From the NCBI RefSeq assembly GCF_932526225.1, contig NC_064043.1, positions 930,001 through 994,000 of the forward strand: a stretch of 64,000 nucleotides of DNA, in the 5' to 3' direction. The notes under the pieces were generated by a model. That model was not told where the DNA came from. It ran no database searches and saw only the letters and a program-made list of their open reading frames with translations. The stretch is from Nematostella vectensis (lineage: Eukaryota > Cnidaria > Anthozoa > Actiniaria > Edwardsiidae). Shown here piece after piece: positions 63,353 through 64,000 of the stretch (position 1 is its first letter; every line of letters begins with the position of its first letter). Both the position numbers and the translations under genes were made by a program.

Positions 63353-63405
63353 CCGTCGTTGCAGACAAAACCATTTTTATGAAAAAGGTTTTAAATCAAC
63401 GACGG
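63353..63405. repeat. 53-nt hairpin
   Basis: CCGTCGTTG (63353-63361) pairs with CAACGACGG (63397-63405). Inside, AAAACC and TTTTT pair with GGTTTT and AAAAA around a 3-nt loop, with small bulges. It could be a foldback relic or a small-RNA hairpin; there is no evidence of expression. Confidence 0.6.
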
Positions 63406-63763
63406 GAAAAAACTCTCAAAATTTAATAAAATTACATTTTGAAGAAAGCAAAGCACACATTGCGGTTGTGAAAGGAAGAAAAGTAAGCAGGAGATGAACA
63501 CGTATCGATTCTCGAAAAAGTTCTTCCATTATGTACAGTATGTCGTTTTTTGTTAATATACGCAATTTCTTGTAACGTTTCGTGTTGATACCCCTCCAAA
63601 AGTTCTTCTTAGTTGTTAGTAAAAGTATTCTTTATCATTGTAGTATAATCAGCCCTTTTTGTTCCCAAATTTTATTTATGCTTATATAAGTTTACTGATT
63701 GAAATTAGTTTTTTTTTTCTTCTGGGTTAAATGGTAATGGTAATTAATATATATTTACATTAG

Positions 63764-63867
63764 TATAAAAGTTGTACAACCGGTTCAAAATGGCGGCCAA
63801 ATCAATATTCATTATTAAATCAGAAATTAAAACCGAATTGAGTTTGGCTCTATATCCTATCTTGTAA
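63764..63867 (+). promoter_or_regulatory. Possible TATA box and first exon
   Basis: TATAAAA (63764-63770) lies about 20 bp upstream of AAAATGGCGGCC, a YY1-type start context with ATG at 63790. The frame runs 25 codons (MAAKSIFIIKSEIKTELSLA and five more) to TAA at 63867. A GTAAAA within the last codons could be a donor, so this may be the first exon of a gene lying to the right. The protein is not recognised. Confidence 0.25.
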
Positions 63868-63968
63868 AATTGATAACTTTAGCAAAAAATGCGCAATTCA
63901 AGGTAAAAACTGCACATATCCGCCGGACTAATAGTTAGGTACATTTTTTCTTTCTATCCAAATTTTCT

Positions 63969-63990
63969 CACGGGCGGTGTCGCGCCCGTG
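63969..63990. repeat. GC-rich 8-bp hairpin at the window end
   Basis: CACGGGCG, a 6-nt loop, then CGCCCGTG. It stands out from the AT-rich surroundings and may belong to an element that continues beyond the window. Confidence 0.6.
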
Positions 63991-64000
63991 GAGCACCCTC

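Overview
This window is repeat-dominated eukaryotic DNA with no operons or bacterial gene structure. It is AT-rich and contains a jockey/CR1-type non-LTR retrotransposon, small foldback elements, intron-containing coding sequence with GT..AG borders, and poly(G) tracts. The protein remnants recall proteins I associate with cnidarians (corals, anemones) and other marine invertebrates. That taxonomic guess is inference; no marker gene fixes it.

Layout. (1) Positions 1-10645 hold a tandem array of a ~2.0-kb monomer (period 1995-2004 bp). The first ~1.25 kb is in inverted orientation, giving a large inverted repeat at the left end, and the array runs off the left edge of the window. (2) Positions ~10646-57501 hold a second, unrelated tandem array of a ~546-bp monomer, about 82 copies, abutting the first array directly. 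Each monomer ends in a tRNA-like segment with a Pol III B box followed by long T runs. Blocks of 2 to 8 monomers have been re-duplicated. (3) Positions 32092-34016, inside array 2, hold a 5'-truncated non-LTR retrotransposon whose reverse transcriptase frame is still open. It is flanked by a 5-bp target duplication and interrupts exactly one monomer. (4) Positions 57502-64000 are mostly single-copy. They hold a minus-strand spliced gene (start codon 60977, last coding sequence near 58414) that I reconstruct from six exons. Its reading phases fit at three of its junctions. It has a likely frameshift in the last exon and no usable splice donor after exon 3, so it is either a decayed copy or carries sequence errors. 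Its C-terminal part resembles, from memory, C14orf93-like proteins.

The flanking unique DNA carries several strong inverted repeats: an E-box hairpin next to the gene's start codon, a 24-bp inverted copy of part of the last exon, a 31-bp near-perfect palindrome and a self-complementary minisatellite. It also holds a small TIR element in an intron.

The most notable signal is that two unrelated, adjacent satellite arrays each carry one tRNA-type B box plus an oligo-T stretch per monomer. This suggests satellites that were seeded by, or can act as, RNA polymerase III units. The many short open frames in the arrays are by-products of repetition and are not annotated as genes.
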